Below, one piece after another: positions 41,360 to 43,794 of a stretch of DNA of 43,794 nt (position 1 is the stretch's first letter; each line of letters starts with the position of its first letter). Location: positions 1-43,794 of the IMG/VR virus record IMGVR_UViG_3300027899_000025; one strand, 5' to 3'. The notes below the pieces were generated by a model. That model worked only from the letters and a program-made list of their open reading frames with translations, was not told where the DNA came from and did not search any database. A program made the position numbers and the translations under genes. The DNA is from a virus.

Positions 41360-42259
41360 TTACTGGTTGTTAATTGTTTTTTGACAAATTAATAATGATT
41401 TTATGTGCAGGTCAAGTACAAAGTCATAGTTGTCTTTACGGTATCCACCAAATAAACAAAGTACTACAGGAACACGTTTGCATAGTTTAACTGATACATC
41501 ATTAATCCAATTAGAAAATATCTCAGCTGCTTTAAGCCAGTTTTCTGTACTAAGCTGTCCTCCTAGATCATCTTCATCGTGACTATCAGCGCCGTGACAA
41601 AACACTACGTAATGTACTTTGTTACTTAGAATCATCTCCTCTACGTGTTTTAACTTTTCTTTAAAGTCTTCAAGGTATGAGTTATTACGACCTTGAGGGT
41701 TTATGTTACACCCTTTTGGTATAGCTTTCAGAAGAGTTGGATTAAAACTATAAGCATCATCTATACTGTTACCGTAATGACCATCAAGATCTAGATAAGC
41801 TCCAGATAAACCAAATTCATTATAAATCTTTATAGCTGATATAACCTGACCTGAGAATGTACAGAAACCTGACCCACTATCAGGATGTGCATGATGCATA
41901 CCAGATACGGGAGCAAAGCATATTTGCCCAGGATTCTGAATAGCGTGTCTCTTTGCTGCAAGCAGTGATCCTGTAGTGTAATGCAAACTGTTTACCAATT
42001 CTCTGCTCCAGGGTAATGAATTACTTTTATAATTACCTTTCATGTTAAATACATTATTCACGTATTCTTTAGTGTGAGCTATATAAAAGTCAGTTTTCTT
42101 AATAGGTTGGAAATAATCAATCACATCAAAATATCTTCTATAACCTGTGTTCTCTATCTTTTCCATTAAAAGCTTTGGCTTAAGTGGGCTTTTAGAAAAA
42201 GATTCACTCATCTTAGTACACACTTGTTTGGGCGTGTAAAATGTTTTTATTTTTTCCAT
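41360..42259 (-). CDS. Histone-deacetylase-superfamily zinc amidohydrolase
   Basis: A 299-residue protein with every landmark of the HDAC/acetylpolyamine-amidohydrolase fold: GMHHAHPDSGSGFCTFS with H122 and H123, YLDLDGHYGN with D157, D159 and H161, CHGADSHDEDD with D225, and LFGGYRKDN with Y273. In HDAC8 terms these correspond to the His pair, the zinc ligands D178, H180 and D267, and the transition-state Tyr306. The family removes acyl groups from lysine or polyamines using zinc. Active-site residues appear intact, so catalysis is plausible. A prokaryotic relative (AcuC or polyamine amidohydrolase) is a likelier source than a eukaryote. It sits in the small-gene region, suggesting a host-takeover role. 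Confidence 0.93.
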   Translation of the reverse strand: MEKIKTFYTPKQVCTKMSESFSKSPLKPKLLMEKIENTGYRRYFDVIDYFQPIKKTDFYIAHTKEYVNNVFNMKGNYKSNSLPWSRELVNSLHYTTGSLLAAKRHAIQNPGQICFAPVSGMHHAHPDSGSGFCTFSGQVISAIKIYNEFGLSGAYLDLDGHYGNSIDDAYSFNPTLLKAIPKGCNINPQGRNNSYLEDFKEKLKHVEEMILSNKVHYVVFCHGADSHDEDDLGGQLSTENWLKAAEIFSNWINDVSVKLCKRVPVVLCLFGGYRKDNYDFVLDLHIKSLLICQKTINNQ

Positions 42260-42264
42260 ATTGT

Positions 42265-42522
42265 TTATTGATCTTGCATGTCACCAACTGTTAAGTCAGT
42301 GTCATCAATGTTGTCCATTAGTTCATTCTCTTCTCCAAGAGCTTTTGTTGTTGCTAATAAATGTCTTGTTGTATTCATCATTAACATGAATTCAAAATTA
42401 GGTTTACCATCTCCTCTAGTTGCACCCATTTTATCATCAATAAGCATAGCTTCTATAGATTTAATCTTTTTTAAAAAGCCATATCTTAATTCTTTAGCTG
42501 TAAAGTTTTCTTCTTCCTTCAT
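42265..42522 (-). CDS. Hypothetical helical protein
   Basis: An 85-residue protein: basic N-terminal half (ELRYGFLKKIKSIEAMLIDD), then a helix FMLMMNTTRHLLATTKALGE and an acidic end (DNIDDTDLTVGDMQDQ). No family is recognised. Its start overlaps the upstream stop (ATGA), and it precedes the deacetylase gene by 5 bp, so the two may be co-expressed. Confidence 0.6.
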   Translation of the reverse strand: MKEEENFTAKELRYGFLKKIKSIEAMLIDDKMGATRGDGKPNFEFMLMMNTTRHLLATTKALGEENELMDNIDDTDLTVGDMQDQ

Positions 42523-42725
42523 TGTGTTTTTGGATTTAGGCCTAGTTTCCTAGAGTTATTACTAAAATTATTTAACAAAAGAGCTTGAAGATCCTTCATC
42601 TGCTGATGAATATCAAGCTCTTCACTTGTAAGTATTCTTTTGTCTACAGGATAGCATCTGCCGGTAAGTTGGAATTTAAACCAGTTTCTTTTCTGAGCTA
42701 ATTCTTTTTTAGTTAATGTTATCAT
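42519..42725 (-). CDS. Hypothetical basic protein
   Basis: A 68-residue, Lys/Arg-rich protein (MITLTKKELAQKRNWFKFQL..., QALLLNNFSNNSRKLGLNP), all-helical in appearance. ATGA junctions at both ends link it to its neighbours. No function can be assigned. Confidence 0.6.
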   Translation of the reverse strand: MITLTKKELAQKRNWFKFQLTGRCYPVDKRILTSEELDIHQQMKDLQALLLNNFSNNSRKLGLNPKTQ

Positions 42726-42943
42726 GGTTGTTGTTTTATACCAAACTCAATACCAGCTTGTGAGTTATAAATAAATCTGTCCATAGCTCCTATTGATAAT
42801 TGAGGATTGATTTCTGTTAATAATGACTGAAATTCTTGATGAGGAATTATTACTAGTAATCTCATGTTGCTAGGTATCTCACCCATATTATGAGCAATGT
42901 GAAACCCGAAGGCTTCAATGTCATGTCTTGTTTTTATTTCCAT
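42722..42943 (-). CDS. Hypothetical protein
   Basis: A 73-residue protein: MEIKTRHDIEAFGFHIAHNM, MRLLVIIPHQEFQSLLTEIN, then FGIKQQP. Mixed alpha/beta. Its ATG lies only 13 bp after a terminator-like element, so it must be expressed by read-through or a promoter of unknown type. It couples to the next gene through ATGA. Confidence 0.6.
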   Translation of the reverse strand: MEIKTRHDIEAFGFHIAHNMGEIPSNMRLLVIIPHQEFQSLLTEINPQLSIGAMDRFIYNSQAGIEFGIKQQP

Positions 42944-42956
42944 AAGTGTGATAATT

Positions 42957-42979
42957 AAAAAAGCCGGTCTTTCCCGACT
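42957..42979 (-). terminator. Terminator-like hairpin before the gene at 42722-42943
   Basis: In minus-strand RNA: AGUCGG-GAAAGA-CCGGCU (6-bp stem with one G-U) followed by UUUUUU. It ends any transcript from the intergenic stretch 42980-43141 or the genes upstream of it, and sits 13 bp before the next ATG. Confidence 0.75.
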
Positions 42980-43141
42980 GTCAGTCTTTGATATCCATAA
43001 TGCATATGAATTTAAGCTACCAACATTGTCTATATATACGTCTGCTAAATGTAGTCATCGCTGACTCAGTTGGGTACAGATGTGTATATACGATGGATAC
43101 CCATCTATTTACCCTCATACTCCGACAAGAGTGTGCGCTAT
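42980..43141 (-). other. Non-coding stretch with inverted repeats, possible small RNA
   Basis: This 162-bp stretch holds no convincing gene (the best minus-strand frame is only 33 codons). It contains GATGG-ATAC-CCATC (43092-43105) and a longer GGGTA/TACCC pair around it that would compete with that hairpin, and it ends at a terminator. I find no tRNA arms (no GTTCRA T-loop). It could be a small RNA gene or a long regulatory leader. Confidence 0.35.
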
Positions 43142-43459
43142 TTAGGTAGACCCCAACTTGAACAAATGATGTTCTAAGCTTTCTTTTTTAGCGTCTTTTA
43201 ATATACGATCCAGTTCATTCTCTGCCCACTGTTCACCAGGAGAGCCGAGTAATGCAAATCTGCTTGCGTCAAAATACTGGTAAGGAAAACAGTCATCAAT
43301 ATTAACCTCAGCTAATTTGAAACCAAGCTTTCCCCCTTGTATCCTCATTCTTGTAACTTCAGTTACTGTGTAAATCTCACTTGCTTTAATCCATTTACTT
43401 AAAGGTATACCGTCAGGCCTATCTTTATCATTAATACAAATCACCTTGAACTTGATCAT
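43142..43459 (-). CDS. Hypothetical protein
   Basis: A protein of 105 residues, starting MIKFKVICINDKDRP, with IPLSKWIKASEIYTVTEV, RIQGGKLGFKLAEVNIDDCF and FALLGSPGEQWAENELDRIL. The ATG at 43459 is chosen because upstream in-frame residues are the reading of the previous gene's DNA in another frame. Beta-rich start and helical end; similar small phage proteins exist but no function is known. It overlaps the previous gene by 29 bp. Confidence 0.65.
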   Translation of the reverse strand: MIKFKVICINDKDRPDGIPLSKWIKASEIYTVTEVTRMRIQGGKLGFKLAEVNIDDCFPYQYFDASRFALLGSPGEQWAENELDRILKDAKKESLEHHLFKLGST

Positions 43460-43742
43460 AATCTGAAGTTGTTGGTTCAACATAACCCGGATTCCACTCT
43501 GGATGAGTAGATGATTCTGGTACAAATTGGTTGTTCTCAGATGCAAAATGACGTAAGCTTTTATGATATGCTTCATCACTAGCATGTTCTGATACACCTA
43601 CTGATGGTGTACCTACAGGTAAGAAGTCATCATCTGCTGTGAATATATCCACATCAATTACACCGTTTCCTTTATCCACTGTCATGAATAAAAGCTTTTG
43701 AGTTTTGTTGTCTGTCTTAAAGATAAGCGCTGTTGTTGCCAT
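43431..43742 (-). CDS. Hypothetical protein near the window end
   Basis: A 103-residue acidic protein: strand-rich first half (TALIFKTDNKTQKLLFMTVD, GVIDVDIFTADDD) and a Ser/Glu/Pro-rich tail (FVPESSTHPEWNPGYVEPTT). It is the last gene before the window end; bases 43743-43794 hold no gene. No family is recognised. Confidence 0.6.
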   Translation of the reverse strand: MATTALIFKTDNKTQKLLFMTVDKGNGVIDVDIFTADDDFLPVGTPSVGVSEHASDEAYHKSLRHFASENNQFVPESSTHPEWNPGYVEPTTSDYDQVQGDLY

Positions 43743-43794
43743 TGTTATAATAGATTTTTATTGTGTTTAGGGCCGTATAATAAGTTACTGTCCG

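Noticed and set aside
43000-43120. 33-codon frame starting MRVNRWVSIVY on the minus strand
   Set aside because: Too short, no coupling to neighbours, and the bases are better explained by inverted repeats before a terminator.
42980-43141. tRNA in the largest small-gene gap
   Set aside because: CTCAGTTGGG on the plus strand looks like a D-loop, but no acceptor pairing, anticodon stem or GTTCRA T-loop could be placed.
1-43794. CRISPR array, insertion sequence or integrase with attachment sites
   Set aside because: No regularly spaced direct repeats, no terminal inverted repeats around a transposase and no recombinase gene were seen, so a temperate lifestyle is not supported by this window.

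Overview
The window looks like part of a tailed-phage genome infecting a Bacteroidota host, most likely a crAss-like phage (order Crassvirales) or a close relative. Four things support this. (1) A plus-strand block of giant proteins includes one with a DFDID motif in the setting of the RNA polymerase beta-prime double-psi beta-barrel, as in the virion RNA polymerases of crAss-like phages. (2) A long convergent minus-strand block carries family B DNA polymerase, primase, DnaB-type helicase, a RecT-like annealase, a RecE-like nuclease and uracil-DNA glycosylase. (3) There is a Bacteroidota-type promoter (TTTG-N20-TATATTTG), and the genes start behind A-rich leaders rather than strong Shine-Dalgarno sites. 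(4) The ClpS and lipoprotein sequences look Bacteroidota-like. The DNA is AT-rich and uses the standard code in all large genes. No capsid, portal, terminase, tail or tRNA gene is visible, so the phage assignment rests on the replication and giant-protein modules only.

Layout. 1-18801 (plus): three consecutive giant or large proteins, the first cut by the window edge. Each carries an HExxH zinc-peptidase motif and the middle one also carries the RNA polymerase motif; they are probably virion-packaged, injected proteins. 18817-18853: a bidirectional terminator between the convergent blocks. 18872-23131 (minus): a peptidoglycan L,D-transpeptidase-fold lipoprotein (lysis candidate), a MazG-like pyrophosphohydrolase, zinc-ribbon proteins and DNA polymerase B. 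23220-31540 (minus): a RecE-like nuclease, an unusual cluster made of a MoxR-type AAA+ ATPase, a metallopeptidase/VWA protein and three proteins sharing one domain, then a GIY-YIG nuclease and the primase. 31599-35919 (minus): SSB candidate, RecT-like annealase, DnaB-like helicase (with a clear promoter and a leader of three abutting hairpins), a winged-helix protein and uracil-DNA glycosylase. 35960-36298 is one isolated plus-strand gene. 36285-43742 (minus): about 26 small, tightly packed genes, mostly unknown, among them three enzymes or adaptors of clear cellular ancestry: ClpS, a spore-photoproduct-lyase-type radical SAM protein and an intact histone-deacetylase-superfamily amidohydrolase.

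How the parts fit. The minus-strand genes are densely coupled (ATGA, TAATG and TAATATG junctions), so they are probably transcribed as long operons. Hairpin-T-run elements at 23172, 31551 and 42957 sit just upstream of PolB, the primase and a small gene, with no recognisable host promoter after them, which suggests attenuation, processing, or promoters used by the phage RNA polymerase. The RecE-like nuclease, RecT-like annealase, SSB, helicase, primase, PolB and UDG form a coherent replication/recombination set. The small-gene region looks like a host-takeover region in which ClpS, the deacetylase and the radical SAM enzyme could redirect host proteolysis, acyl-modification state or DNA repair; that last point is inference.
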